From positions 7,289,820-7,353,819 of the forward strand of contig OZ025276.1 in the NCBI GenBank assembly GCA_964019165.1: a stretch of DNA of 64,000 bases. Direction: 5' to 3'. Under the pieces are notes generated by a model, which had not been told where the DNA came from, ran no database searches, and saw nothing but the letters and a program-made list of their open reading frames with translations. This DNA is from Mastigias papua (Eukaryota > Cnidaria > Scyphozoa > Rhizostomeae > Mastigiidae). Of the stretch, positions 43,201 to 58,600 are shown piece by piece (the first letter of the stretch is position 1; each line of letters starts with the position of its first letter). The position numbers and the translations under genes were made by a program.

Positions 43201-43607
43201 TACTTGAAGAGCCCATGTGAGAAAGTTAACTCTTTTTGTTTACACAAGGCTGGGTTTGGTTTCTTTGAGTCTAGGTTACTTTTCACTTTGTTGGGAGTGA
43301 TATCAGCATTCAAGCGTTTCATGAGCAATTCTAGTTTTTTGATGATGGTCAAATGAGATACAACAGATCTTTTGTTGCAAAGCTATAACATTCATAGCAT
43401 GGAGAAGCACAAATATATTGGATCAATCCACACCTCAACTAGAATGACATATTAGCATATTAAGTCAGCATGGAAATAGGAAAGAGCAGAAGAGCCACGC
43501 CATTTCTGAGGAACACCACCATAGAATTGCTTGTAAACACCTTAATGATGTCTCTATTTGACTACTGTTCTGAAGCATGGTCGTCAGCTAGCAATGATTG
43601 ATTTAAA

Positions 43608-43639
<32 letters not shown>

Positions 43640-46600
43640 AATTGATTGATTAATTGATTGATTGTTTGATTGAGCGAGTAAGTGAGTGGGTGAGTGGGTG
43701 AGTGAGTGATTGATTGATTGATTGATTAACTAAATAAGTGAGCGATTGATTGATGCTTTGCGCCAGCAAAATCCGCGCATAAAAATTAATCTTTGCCAGA
43801 CAAACTTTGAAATAACTTAAAAAATAGCAGTCTACCATCAAATTACATTGGTAAATACTCCACTCGTTGCATTTGATCCACCAACAAAAAACTCTAATTT
43901 AATACAAAAAGCTAAATTATTCATGCTACAAACTGCGTTGATCTCAGGTGTATGGTTGAAGTTTATTTGATTTGCATGAAACAGGGTCCTTTGTATCTCA
44001 AAAACCTGATATGCTATAGGGAAAATATATACATATCCGAAATCAGGACATCAGGACAGAAAATACTCTAAGAGAAGGATATTGTGATTTTGATGTATTG
44101 ACTAGTGTTATGGTTTATAAATCCATGCAGCAATGCATTTGGTAGTTTCTATAGATTCGCAATTACTAGTCACCTGTCTGTAGATATTAATCTCCACAAA
44201 ACATTATTTGTTATTAGAACATGTTTATTTTACTGATGTCCCCTTTCACTGAACATGGTCCGTTTAGGTATGGATTGGGTGCAATTTGCCACGTGTATTG
44301 AGTTAATAAAGTCTAAGAAGCTCCACGCTTGTATTTATGATTGCTATGATAACTGTTGAATAGTACTCTCTCAATAGATCTGTGATTTCACTTTGAAGGG
44401 AGGATCTGCACTTGAAGCTGTGTGTGCTGCAGTTACATCACTTGAGGACAACCCGGTTTTCAATGCAGGATGTGGATCATGCTTAACTGAAGATGGAAAA
44501 GTTGAGATGGATGCATTTATTATGGATGGGGAGACCCGTAGAATTGGTAAGGAGTTCATTTTTATAATGCGTATTCATTGATAATATTGTTAGAGACGCT
44601 AAGTCAAAGGACCATTTTGCGTTATGTGTGCTTTCACTTTGATCCTGTACAAATTTTGCACTTAAAGAATAGGAGCTTGTAAGGCACTGTAAAGAAGGCA
44701 ATGAGGTATTTTGTATATGTTTATGATGGTGCAGTGCTTGGCAATAATTTCAATCGTGTATTCAGCTTTGACCTAACTCTCTTTAGGTTCTATCACATGA
44801 TATATGCATAACATTTTCAGTTAATTTCTTGTATGATTTTGATACTTTTCTGTGACCTTTAAAAAACGAATTCCAGCCTTCTTCTGATTTACATAAGTGA
44901 CCCCATAAATGCTCTCTAAGTAGCATTGGCTTGAAATCAGATGATATTTCAAGGTTAACGAAGCTATTAGTCAAGGTATTCAATGTTTGCAATGCAGGTT
45001 AATGGGAAATACACTCCACTTACTTGCGGCCCTTGCAATCAAACCAAGGCACAAAACCCTTAGTAATGATGGCAAAAATGAAAACTAAAGGCCAACAACA
45101 GCAGGTTGGATATTGCCTCAGAGATCAAATATCTTGATCTTCAAGTTGACAACACAGTAGAATCCTGTTAAGTCATACTCTCAAGGGGGATGGAAATTGG
45201 TGCGAGTTAACGAATTTCCAAGTTAACGAATTTCCAAATTTCCGGATTTTTGTTTCAATTTCCTTTGTTTTCATCGCCTACATTCTTAACTAGAGATGTA
45301 ATGATTTCAAAACAATAAGAGCACCTTGTAAAATAGATGGTCTTCGGTGAAAAGAGATTGACTTGGCTTTCAAAAGCAAATTTAGGAAAAAGACAATCTA
45401 TCCCTTGGAGCGTGTATTATTGTCTTTTTTATTTTTTTTCTCTTGTTTCATTCTCTAGGGGCAGTTGGGGCTATCACAAATGTTGCAAATCCAGTTCAGC
45501 TCAGTAAGAAAATTTTGGAGCACACTCCTCACTGCTTATTGGTTGGTGAGGGTGCTATTAAATTTGCAAAGCGTATTGGACACCCAGTTCTTGATGACCC
45601 AAGTGAATTGATTGTGAAAGAAGGTATTCTGAAATCACATCTTGAGCCGAATGTTCAATACAAGCATAATGTAAGAGCATTTTTTAATGAAATCGTAAAA
45701 TCAGCAGATTTACAAGGACTTGAACAGATAGCAAGTGAGATGGCCAAGAATGATGGATTTGACCCTGGAAAGGGGAGCTTGAGTCACGATACCGTTGGTG
45801 CAGTGGCACTAGATGCCAATGGGAAGCTTGCTTGTGCAACATCAACAGGTATTGTTGTTCTCCAAATGTTGAGTTTGGAAATAATAAGAGTCAATGAATC
45901 TATGGTTTGTTCATTATTTTTGCATGGTTATTAGGACTAGTGATTCAGCAAATTTTGACACAATTTGATTTTCCCACTTACAATGTGTACCATGTAAAAA
46001 GCATCGTATTCCTCATTTTTGAGGGATTGCCACAAAAATTGCTAGGTTTCAGGAAGCATTGCTTCGCTAAAAACACTTGATTACTACTGGATGTTTCTTC
46101 ATCTTATGTAAATCGAGGCGAATCATTATAGCAATGATTTTGAAATGTAATAATACCGTATGTGCCAATGCAAAGATAAATTTTTTGGATTTCGTGCCTC
46201 TGGATGGTTAGAGAATCTTCCAAGTCACTGTTATAATGATTCCCGTTGATTTGGCACAAGATGAAACCACTCTCTGAAAGTGTTATGATTAGGTTCGAAG
46301 ACGAGTTTTAGAAAAGCGACACTTATTTCGTACAGCGCTGTGTAATCACTGATGTAATAATCATGGCCATGTATACTTAAGCAAAGTTTATCAGCTAGAC
46401 ATAAAACAGCATAAGAAAATCAACTCTGAATGCAATATATGCCTGTATATTGGGCAACGTAGCAAAAGTGCCAAAGTTTGCAAGGTTTTAGTGCTTTTTC
46501 CAAAACTGAAGTTCTCTGCACTTTATTGGCTGAAATGCATGATCGATCAAGGTCTTTTGTTTGGTAGAATGCGCCCTTTTTTGCAATGAGAAACGTTGAT

Positions 46601-49600
46601 GGAGGCGCTGGTATGACTTAGAAATTAGAATCTTAAATTGTTTTTGCTTCTGCAGCCATCTGTGCTTCTCGAGTAATTTAGAAAGCTCCAGTATTTGCAG
46701 TTATTCGAATGATAGGTGTTTAATGACCATATAGGAACATGAGTTTGTTGCTTCCTATAGACTGCAATGCTCGTTCAGTGACATCCTTCGTTGATCCGTT
46801 GATGGCGAGTATCAGATTTAACGTGCTGAGGACAAGGAGGCAGAGAGAGGAGACGATGTTGTTGACGGTACTCTGACTCTACTCTGACTCTACAACATAG
46901 ATTACATGGATATATACAGAAATTACGTGATCTAACATTAACTGAACTACAACTACGTAAGCAAGTTAGCGGAAGGGCTGGTTAGGTATGAAGTAGAGAT
47001 GAATAGAACTAAACAAAGGAGATGGCAAAATGATGTGACGTAGTAGATGTTTGTTTGTGTAGAATTGAAAGTGTGAATAAATAAATGGCGAGATTTGCGA
47101 ATGAATGTGAATGAATGGATAAGAAGGAAAAAATGCAATTGGATAAGAAATGGCCTAAGTTACAATGTTTACGTTTCACTACAAACAGTAGAAGAATGGA
47201 CAGCTGTCAGGTTTCAAAGAGTTACTACTGGTTTGGTTTGTTGGGAAAGGTAAACATTCCCATCCTTTTCTATGACTGATTAGGTAGACCTATTAGCCTT
47301 GAAATTGTCAGTTCCAATTGCACGCTCAGCTTTTGCCATAATCTGTCAGTACTATCAATGGTCATGTATTTCCACCTTAAGAATGGTCCTGAAGCAGGCT
47401 ATATCTTACCAAAATCAACATGAAGATTTTGTCCCTTTTGAAGTCACTACCAAGCCTGGTGAAATCTTGGAAGCCTTGCAAAAGGCAATTCTAATTGTAT
47501 CCCAAATTATGTCTGTACATAGCTCAAAATGTTCAAGCTGCTATATTGTAACAAGGAACTCTTTCCATGCCTTATAAATTCTTGGTTTTATCACTAGTTT
47601 TGAGTATTCCTGTTGTTACAACACAACACTTTTACAAACATTTCAGTTATTTATAGACGGTTGCCCATTCAGCATAGCTGATTTCCAAGGGACCGTCTAT
47701 TTACAAAACAAAAAAGCTAAACATTTACAAAAAAGGGAGAAAAAAGGACCTATTATAAAGTTTAAATACAATGTTTAAAAATTCCTTGAAAAACTCCCTG
47801 GCGTAGGATATGTTAAAAATATAATTACAAATAAGATTTAAATAATGCCAGGGATTATGCACGCTTTGCATCAGCTGGGAGGCTATTCCATGATTTTGCT
47901 CCTCTGAATGAATATTCCTTTTGCCCATCATTAGTTTTTTTCAGTGGCAACCTCAAATCATTTTCCGTATTTCTTAGGGCTCGACGCGAATGCTGAGAGT
48001 TTCGAATTAGAAGTTTCTAAGGTAATTTGGAGCAAGGTCATTGAGAGATTTAAAGGTTATAAGTTTTTTCTCATGTTCACAAAGTTCCCTTACAGATCTT
48101 AAACCAAGGTCTGCTAACAATGGACTAGCAGGGGCGTCAAACGCACTGTTAGTTATTGTTCTAACAGCTCTATTCTTTAGCTTTTGGAGTCTATTCATGT
48201 CAGTTGTGCTACAACACCCCCATGCAGATGAGCAATACCGAAAATGTGTTCCTATTATGCTCATACTCAAGTTCTTCAAGATATATTGTGGTAGAAAACT
48301 GTTTTGCATGCTTCAGTACTCCTATGGCACGGGAAACCTTCCTCGATATTACATCCACGTGCTTTTTCCAAGTGAGATGCCTATCAATCTGAAGACCAAG
48401 ATATTTTGTTTCATTTACATTCTGGATATTTGTGTCACGTATTTTCAAATCTAGTTCACCTAATAACTTTGGACTTTTTGACGAGGTAAAATATTCATGG
48501 AAACAGTTTTAACGACATTTAACGATAGCTTGTTCCCTTTAAGCCAATGATCAAGGCTCTCAAGATCTTTGTTAATGATCTCATTCAGCTGAGCTAAGCT
48601 AGCTTCTTCAAGGTAAAGACCAGTATCATCGGCATGCATGGCAACATAACAGCTTTCTATGACTTTGGGGAGATCGTTGATGTAGGCAAGAAATAAGAGA
48701 GGACCAAGGCACGAGCCTTGAGGTACTCCAATGTCATCCGCGTTAACCTGGCAACCTTTCCCATTAACCCTACAAAATTGTTTTCTCCCTGACAGATAAG
48801 ACACAAACCAACGTAGTTCATCAATTTGTGGACCCCGTACTTCTCCAACTTTCCACAAAGAAGCGAATGATCTACGGTATCAAATGCCTTTTTAAGATCT
48901 ATAAACGCGGCATGGCAAGCTTAAGAAAATAGGAAGAGATTTTGTCTTTACCAACGCTTTTAGTAGTCTTCATCTGATTCATAGCCTGTGTTATATCATG
49001 CTCTGATATCTCACTGAAACTGAAGGTTGCATCATGGGCATTTACGGTACATTCGCCATTAAGTAAGGGGTTTGGGATATACGGGATTTCATTGGCTAGG
49101 TCATTACCTATTGAGCAAGATTACTTGTTCATGGAATCAGCAATGACGTCCTTTTGGGGAATCTCGTTTCCGTCAACATCCAAGTTATTAATACTGGTTG
49201 ATTTTGACCTTTTATTTAATAGTTGGTTTATGTCTTCCAAGTGGCTTTCATATTGCCTCCCTCGCTGGAAATTTTTTCAGCAAAGTACTGTTTCTTAAGC
49301 TGTCTATTTAGGGAAGTGACCTGATATGACATTTTTATATGTATTCATTAAAGTTATGGAAATATTTTTAACAGCTGCTTTCTTTAAATGGTCTGTCGTT
49401 CGGATAAGATTTTTAAGATCAGTTGAAAGCCAGGGACAGTACTTCTCAGATACTGGAATTTCTCGGTATGGTGCATGCTTTTCAACCAGGAAAGAGAATC
49501 AGTAGGACCATTTGATGACTAGCTCTTTATTGTCCTTAGATGATCGAACAACCTGCTCCTAGGGAGCCTTAGCAAAATCATCCAGAGAGGCCTTTTGTGA

Positions 49601-52600
49601 GGACCTTTTCAATGTTCTAGTTTTTATGATTTTATGATCACGTTTCAGGTCAGGCATCCATTAAATTTGCGTATGCAGGATATTAAGTAATGGCCACTCA
49701 TAGAGACTCTTATTACTCCACAGTGGATAATATTACCTTCAAGATTAGTGGCAACATGATCAATTATATTTCTACTCCCCATATATACCCCGAGCTGGCT
49801 CCTTTATTAGTTGCTTGAAAGAAAAAGATCGTACACATTAGATAGATGCATGGCATTGTTGTCACTTTCAATACCTCTTTCCGAACAATCACAACTAGTA
49901 TCTCCAATAAGGATGATTTCCTTGTCAAGGAAAGAGGGAATCTTCTCAAGAAATTCAAAAGAGCTGACGGGATCACTGGGGGGTCTGTACCAAGCAACTG
50001 TTATGAATGATTTACATTTCAGAGGCCGAAGCCTATTACCATCCATATCAATAATTTGATCGGGTACATCTTTGTCCATATTAGTCTCATTTAATGCAAG
50101 GGCATGAAGTCCAGTATTTGCTCACAAATACCTAAGCTCATTATGGTGACCCCTAATTCTGTTTACATTAGAAGACGCAATTTTGAGCCCTTCGTGTGAG
50201 TGCCGTAAATGATGATAGCATCCACCCTGGCATCATTGCATAAAGCATTATTATTAGAATGCACTGTTATACAAATGCTTTCAGTGTCTTCTGCAGTTGT
50301 TACACAACTTTTGTCATATCTTTTGCCCCGCATACAATTAGAATTACAAAATTCATTTAGTCACATAGGTATTTCTCTAAGAAAAGATTTTGCCAGGATA
50401 GAGTTGCCTTCACAGTTCAGGTGGAGGTTGCTACCATTTTTGTGTGATGTGACGTCCATTTTTCATGTTTAATAAATATACTTTAGTACTGATTGCATCG
50501 CTGCTCTAAGATCGTATTTACATCAGATGATTTCGTTTTGAGATGGACCCCTCTAGGACAAATGCCAAAAACTGTAACTTCGTTATTTTCTTTCTTTAGT
50601 GAACGAGCAAGGCTCGCAATCTCATCAGCAATTTCCTCTGCAGATTTATTTTCTTTCAAGTCATTTGTTGCTACATGCAGCTTTGCATAGTGCTTCATTT
50701 GCCTGACTTTGGCCCCTGCGAAGGAACGAACCACCACTTTGGTGTCCTTGCTCTGCATCTTCCAATATTTGATTCCTTTAACCATTGAGTCGCCAATAAT
50801 AGCATAATTATTATTTAAAATGGAGCAACTTATAACAGCTGAAATACCAAACATTTGGCAAAATAGGAAAAGACCAGATGCAGAGTCGATCTGAAATCTT
50901 CTTGTAAAGAATTGACATCAGTATGAGTTCTCCAATGTTGCCGAAACAATTTCCATTATCGAACTACAGCGTGGCATGCAGTCTTTCAATGGAAGTCTTG
51001 ATAGTATTAAAGCAAATGAAATTGAAAAGCTAAGGAAGGAAAATGTAGTTCTTACAAATTTTAAAAAATAGCGTAGAGTTTCAATATCCTTAGCGTAAAC
51101 ACAATATCAAACGTAATGCTTCGTGGCCCATTCAAAGATCTCCATTCAAAATTTATGTGAACCGATTCGCACCCCTTGATAATTCTAATTCAAGGGAGAG
51201 TGAATCTAACATGCATGATGATAGGGCTGAAAACGATGCCAGCAACAGTGCAAGAAATATGGATACTGAGAAGGCCCGTCAAAGAGCACCTAGCATCCTA
51301 CTCGAAATACAGGACACAAGAACAATAAAGCAATACCAAATGGCAGGGTTGGAAGATCTAAAGGTAAGGGGGTGAAGGAGACTTCTGACGAATTTGAGCA
51401 AACATGAAGAGTATATTTACAGAGTACATCCGACACCTTTAGAAGATCTGGAAAAAGAATTTAACTACTTTGCTTTGATTCTTAATATAGTAAATGGATC
51501 ATTTTCATAACGCAGGCTCGGTCTCATCTTTTTTCCCAAACTCAAAGGATTGACGATTGAAAAAGACATTATTGAATCTTGACTTGCAAGCTGTGTACAT
51601 TTCTATAGTTTCAAAAAGCAAACCATGGAAAGTGCAAGGGAAGACAAGCATTCAGCCAATATAAGCATTGTTGAACCATATCGGAACTGACAAAGAAGCA
51701 CTCGACTGTGACAATAATGATGAAAATTTAGAGGAGCAAGTTGCCCTTTTAGGAAAAGAGAGCAGATTGTCATATGGCGATAGAAAAATGTTGTCCTTGA
51801 ACAGCTCTAGCCAAATCCATACTTTCCACTCCGTAGCTCTTTTCGAGTTTAAATGCTTTAGAAATGTATACCAGATATAGGTTGTGTGTTGTAGACAAAG
51901 CTGCCAGTTTTCTAAGTTTTAGAGCAGATTGAATCAAAATGCAGACCAGGTTGCTCCAAATTAGCGTGAATGCAATATAGGCACCATGTTTTCGTATCCC
52001 TCACTTACAATCTCCATATATTTGTCAAAATATCCTCTATCTAAATTGAAGGTCCATTTTTCGTTTGTAACAATACCTGAAGGTATTTTTTCTGTTCTGG
52101 AGTACGAATAAACAGATTTACAAAATTTTGCTTCATGACTGCCCATAGCTGTTGAAAAATATTGAAGAACCTTGATTTACATCTCTGTGGAATGCGCATT
52201 GGTCCATAAGCAAGTATAAGAACATTGTCTAAATGATGATATTGTAGTAAAGTTATATGAATAAAGTTCTGAAACCAGAACATTTTAGCTTTATGAAGCT
52301 GAGGTAAATCTCATGCCTTCTGAATGCAGCTTCATCTTTTGCCAAATAGCGGTGAATCATTATGTCGGTGACAATTTCGATGGCACTTTGGGCTGTTTGG
52401 TGGCCATGTTTGAAATATTCCTCATTGGCAATGGTGTAACCAATATAGGTTGGGTTAAGTAGCACTTAAATGGGACAGGATACTGTAGAAAGGATTTAGT
52501 GCTCTATGCTACCTAATGAGTCTTAACAGCCTTGCAAAACGTGGGCACTATTTAACTTGGCATGTTTGCCAAAACCCCAATTTGTGGTTCTGTTTCATGT

Positions 52601-55600
52601 GAAAATAACCTGATTTTGGATAGGAAGACGACAGATGTTGGGTGTGGATAACTGAAACCTTTGAATACTGTGACTCCCGCTAACTAGGATTGACTTAGGA
52701 TTCTCCTTTGGATCCCCAGTTATTGGGAGTACACTTTCGTTACATAAATATTTGTTATGTATATGTATGCATATTTATATACTTGTATAAATAAAATATA
52801 TTTCTCTAATTATTTATCTGTCTATTTATTTACTCATTTATATGTAGCAATATCTCATAGAGGTAATTGTTACTTTCCTTCTCGTGAGTCACACTCCGAA
52901 TTATTTGTGCATTGTGTGAATGATCCAACTCCAATAATGAGACGTATTGTTTCTTCAATAGGAGGTATACCAGGAAAATGGGCAGGGCGGGTCGGTGATG
53001 CACCTTTGCCAGGATGTGGTGGATATTGTACTAAAATTGGTGGAGCATCCTCAACTGGACATGGGGAGTCAATAATGAAAGCAACAGTATGTAAACAAGT
53101 AAGCTCTGACTTAATTTCTTTTTACGACTGCTGAGCATCATAGACAACTATGGAGAATTCTTTGGGTTGCTGATGCAAATCCTGTTATATCTGAAGCTTG
53201 ATTCCCATTTACTGAAACCTGGCATGCGCTTCACTTTTGGCCATCGACAGGAAAGGGGAAATATTTTCAGCCAATCAGTTCATTTGTTTACATCCTCATT
53301 TGCCAATCAAAACGCGTAAAAGACAATAGAAAGTTAAGAGAAACTCATTTTTGATCAGTTTCACAAACAAAGATCGCGTCATAGGCTTTTTGCTGTATAA
53401 AAACCCCCTCATGCAAAAAGCTGGTGTTGCACGCGAGATTTCTCTTTTCCAGGCAGATTTTTACATTTTCATGTAGCAGAAAGATTTTTCTAGAACTATG
53501 CCGCTTCCCTTTTCGAAATATTACTGGAAACAAGAGATATGACGTTCTATAGTTAAAGCAATTTCCCCAGTATCTTCGGCATATGCCCTCCTTTGACAGA
53601 ACTGCTGAGTGGGTCTTCTCCAAGCACATTTTACGTATACTGATTTCAATTTTGCAGACATATTCCTAAAATATTCCTGTTTTAAAGTTTTATTTTGTCT
53701 TGCCTTCTTTATGTTGCTTGTCTAGATGCATTCTAGACTACCAATGGTACAAAGTGTGATGAATACTGTAGAAATTCCCTCGCCCGCCCAATCATTTTAG
53801 CTTCCTTCCATGTTTTCTACAGTCTTCCTGCGATTCTGAAGATAAGCTTTCCAGTATTCACTAGAAATGCTGAATGATTTTATAACAATTCAAATATTTT
53901 TATATATCACACCTGTCATGGCATATTCTCATCCCATAGACTTTTTTCATTCACGCAATGTGTAATCCACCTTATTTTGGCGGGAAAATCAATGTAAGTA
54001 TAGAAGACGATTTTAATGTGTAGCCGTTTAGACTTGATGACGTTGATCCAACACTCATGAATAAAATTGCGCTAAATAGGCCAGAATAATCAAATTTCAT
54101 GTAAATAAAAGTCTGCTGTTCTTGGCCCATCTCCCTATCTTTGCAAGCTCGTCCCGCCACTATGTGCAAATGGCAGTCTAGAATGCATCTAGACAAGCAA
54201 CATAAAGAAGGCAAGACAAAATAAAACTTTAAAACAGGAATATTTTAGGAATATGTCTGCAAAATTGAAATCCGTATACGTAAAATGTGCTTGGGGAAGA
54301 CCCACTCAGCAGTTCTGTCAAAGGAGGGCATATGCCGAAGATACTGGGGAAATTGCTTTAACTATAGAACGTCATATCTCTTGTTTCCAGTAATATTTCG
54401 AAAAGGGAAGCGGCATAGTTCTAGAAAAATCTTTCTGCTACATGAAAATGTAAAAATCTGCCTGTAAAAGAGAAATCTCGCGTGCAACACCAGTTTTTTG
54501 CATGAGGGGGTTTTTATACAGCAAAAAGCCTATGATGCCATCTTTGTTTGTGAAACTGATCAAAAATGAGTTTCTCTTAACTTTCTATTGTCTTTTACGC
54601 GTTTTGATTGGCAAATGAGGATGTAAACAAATGAACTGATTGGCTGAAAACATTTTCCCCTTGCTGCCATCAACTTTTTGCGATACGCTATATGTCAAAT
54701 AGGTCCTTTTCACATTCCAAAGTCACGTGGCTCTATGAAGTCGAAATTGAGGCCAACGATGATATTCTCATCCTTTGTGCAGCGTGCTGGTGTATTGTGA
54801 TGCAGTAGTTTACTTTTGCTAAGTCTTAACTATGGATTAGTTGAATATGATGCTGAAAAATGGAAAATATGTTATTTTTTATGTCATCTACTGTTTTGAC
54901 AGTCATTTAGCACAAAATAATCTTAGTTTCACCATGTATTAAGGCGGATCTCATTTGAGGAGAAAGCAGGTAACTCAATCATCTAAACATAGTGTAAGGA
55001 GTCCTTTTGGTACAAATATTACAGGACAAATTCTTTACAGTGTGGTTATTTGCCTTCGAATTCTGGTTTGTGAGATATTGCATCATCCACTTAATCATCC
55101 ACTTACATTAGAATTTCAATGTGAAAATTTGTGTTGCTGAAGATAGTAACCATATTTTTTGGATAAATGCATGGCAAGAAGCTTGTATTGAATATTCATC
55201 ATTGACACTGATGCATCAGTGTCGATGGTGAATATTCGATTTGATACATGATTCTTGTTATTGATCCTTATGGAAATGTAATCAATGGAGCATGCACCTG
55301 TTTTGCAGGCTTTTTTGGATGTGTATGTGGAAATTATAATTATATTTGTGGTATTTTGTCTATTGGGAGATAATGAGGAATAAGTCAGGATGCTCCATCA
55401 TCTTCAAAAGTTGTGTTATATTTTCAATCAATGAAGTTCTTCTATTATACTTCAGCCTTGATAAGAATTAAACTATGCTTTTGCTTCATTGTGGATATCC
55501 ACTCACGCCGTAAAATAAGCAAATAGGCTCTCTCCAGCTGTAATATAGGGAAGTAATATCCACAATGAAGCAAAAGCATAGTATAACTCTCGGCATTACA

Positions 55601-58600
55601 GTAAATACACTGTTTTTTGCATGTTCTATTTGGAAAAGTAACATTCTTTCTATCTTCCAGCTGGAAGTAAAATCAATCCGTCACGATTTGTTTTTAAGAG
55701 TTGCTTTGATAAATAGTCGACCCCCGGAAAACCTGTATACGAACGCTGTACTAGCTCAGAGTGCAATAGGCCTAGGCCGACACAGTCTACTCTGAATCCA
55801 ATATAACGCAAGAATACTGACTTAAAGCACGAGAAATACATATAAATTGTCAAACAGACACTTATCTGGATGATTCTGATGGAATATATATGCAATTGAT
55901 GCATGCATAATGATTTGCCCATTTTACGGCTCTCCTTAAATTTGTCCATTTTTACTTGCCCATTATTATTACGGTACGAGAAGATACTGCGGTTGTTCTT
56001 GCAAAGCATTGCATGCTGGTACTGGCGGTTCTGGGCAGCCAAGAAATTTTACATTTAAAATATGAGCATTTCGATTTGCGATTGCAGAAATTTTGTCTTA
56101 AATAAAGTTTTTGCATTCAAAATGATTCGAGCTTCAAATGATGTTCAATTTCATTTCATTGCGATGTTTTAACATTTTTTATTTGCGTTCTTCAATTTAA
56201 CACAATATTTTCCATATTTTAGAAATTTTATTATTGGCATTTGTTGGCCACCATGCATATAAGCGTAGGGCTTGAGAAAAATTGCCACCCATATTCTCAG
56301 TAGAACACTTCAATTTTGTGTCTTTTGGTTATAGGAAATCCATTTTACATAGTGGTTAGACTTTTAAGGGCAGAAAAATTATTAACTATATTTCAAACGC
56401 AATGCTTAACTGCAGTGCCCAGACTAACAGGCAGTTAGTGTTATTTTATGGTTTAAGGGGAAAGCCACAATTCAGTGTTAAAGACCTGTTTTGTCTCTCT
56501 GTGGAAACCTTGCTTGAATACTAAATAGAATGGACCAAATGCTGTAGCAAGCTGCACTTACATATTACTTAGGGCCAGAAAGCTATGCAATAACAAGTTA
56601 AAGGATTGAAATAGTAAATAAAAACCTACTGTCAATACTTGGTTTGCAACTGGATGCAAAGTATGCTGAACAATATACTTGAAATTTGAGAATTAATGTC
56701 TCCTATGATATTCTTTATTGCAACTAATAAATCTGTCCTCCTAGATCTAATGTGTCTTTCTTGACTGTTCTGAGAATTTAACGACATGACATAAAAGCCA
56801 CCGGTAACCCATCAGAGCTATAAAATCTATTGAAGGAATAGTAGGCGGTGCACTATCTTCCAGCTGACTTAACACTCAACTCATTCCCAATGCTTTCTGC
56901 CATTACTTCTCAAAGTAAAACATATCAGCAACCTTGCAAACTTAGTATAGATTGTGGAATGTAATAAGGCTTCGTTATTGCAAATCTCACAACACCATCG
57001 TTAGCCTCACTTTCAACGCTAAGACCTCTATTTCAAAATGAATGTGAAAGTGGCCTAATCTACTCCAACTACATCAACATGTGGTATAATACAGCTGGGA
57101 CACAATTTTTCAAGTTTTCATTTCCTGAATCTCCCTTAATTTGTAATTGGCTATTGCTGGCGATTGCACACACGTGAGTCCTTGCTGGACATGCGCATGC
57201 CCAAATCATATTTCGACCGCAAACGTTGCGCATGCGTCAATTGTAGTGGACTGAAATGGGCCTAAATTTATCGTTGTCATTATACCAAAATAGCCAGTGA
57301 GGCCTTGATCGTAAGTTGCTACTCAACGAAGTGTACTGTATACCCTAAGTCCCCGTTTACACGATACCGGTACGACGCCGGTTCGATATGACACCGGTGT
57401 GAAACCATGCCGGTGTGTGATGTTTTGCGTCCCGTTTACACGATGCCGGTGCGATATCGGTTCGGTTATGAAAGACAATAGTTATGACATCACACAATAA
57501 TTTTATTTTGCGCTTGCGCATAGGCTAGGACAAAGGCGTCAAAGCACGTGGAAAGCAGAGAAAGCAAATCCGCAGTTCATCACAAAGTTCAATAAAAGTT
57601 TCCTTCGACAATCTAAAATTTTTGGTCCATTCTTCCAATATGACAACATTGTCTAGAAAATTCTGCCACCATATACCAGTTCTCCCAGGTCTAGTCCAAA
57701 ATCGCTTTGATTTGCGTTTCTTTCTCATCTTCTTTGCCCCTTTCTGAGAGCTTATCACGGAAACCGAAGCTAGTAGATTCAATAATTCATTTGTTCGTCT
57801 TTTATAATGTGCAATCGTTTGCAAAATAAGTACAATGTTGACTTGTATGAGTGCAGCAATGGTTGGAATGTGACTTTGATTGAAAGCCATGTTGAAAATC
57901 GTAGAATAATTCGCGCGCTTTTTGCTAGGGGGAAACAAAGAAACGAAAAACAAAAGAAGATTATGCAAATAACCCTCGATTTAATTGTTTTTGCCCTCGA
58001 AATGAAAGCGAACTGGAATCTTTTCGGTGTGACGCCGGTTTGGGCCGTTTACACGATGCCGCTACCACGCCGGCATGAAATCGAACCGGTGTGGCTACCG
58101 AACTGGGTTTTCACACCTTTTATGCCGGCGTCGTACCGAACTCGTGTAAACGGGTGGTCAAAAAACATAAGATTCCACACCGGTGTCAAATCGAACCGGC
58201 GTTGTACCGGCATCGTGTAAACGGGGCCTAAGTTAGGAAAGATTTATTATGAAATCTGGATTAGAATTACAAATCTGAGCTTTTCATATTGGCTTCTTTT
58301 TAGAATCTATGTCATCTTGTATCTCATTGTTATGTAGTCTGTACCCTATGCCCCATGTCCTGAATGTATTTATTACCCAATCAGAGTTTCTTCCTTGTTG
58401 GTCTCGAGGTCTTTTACTAAAATTTCTTGACTCTGTAGCATGAAATTTCATTATACAAAGCGATGATGTTTGTATTGTGCAGGCCACCATTTATATGGAG
58501 AATGGTGATTCTGCTCAAATTGCTGCGGAAAAGGCGATTGAGTACCTTGGACAAGAAACAACCGGTCGAGGTGGTGTGATTTGCATTAGTAATAAAGGAG

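Noticed and set aside
43604..43756. CRISPR-like or regularly spaced array
   Set aside because: It is a compound GATT/GAGT microsatellite without spacers.
57180..57235. Promoter with paired NRF1-like GCGCATGC sites
   Set aside because: It lies in an intron next to a transposon and no transcript start evidence exists.
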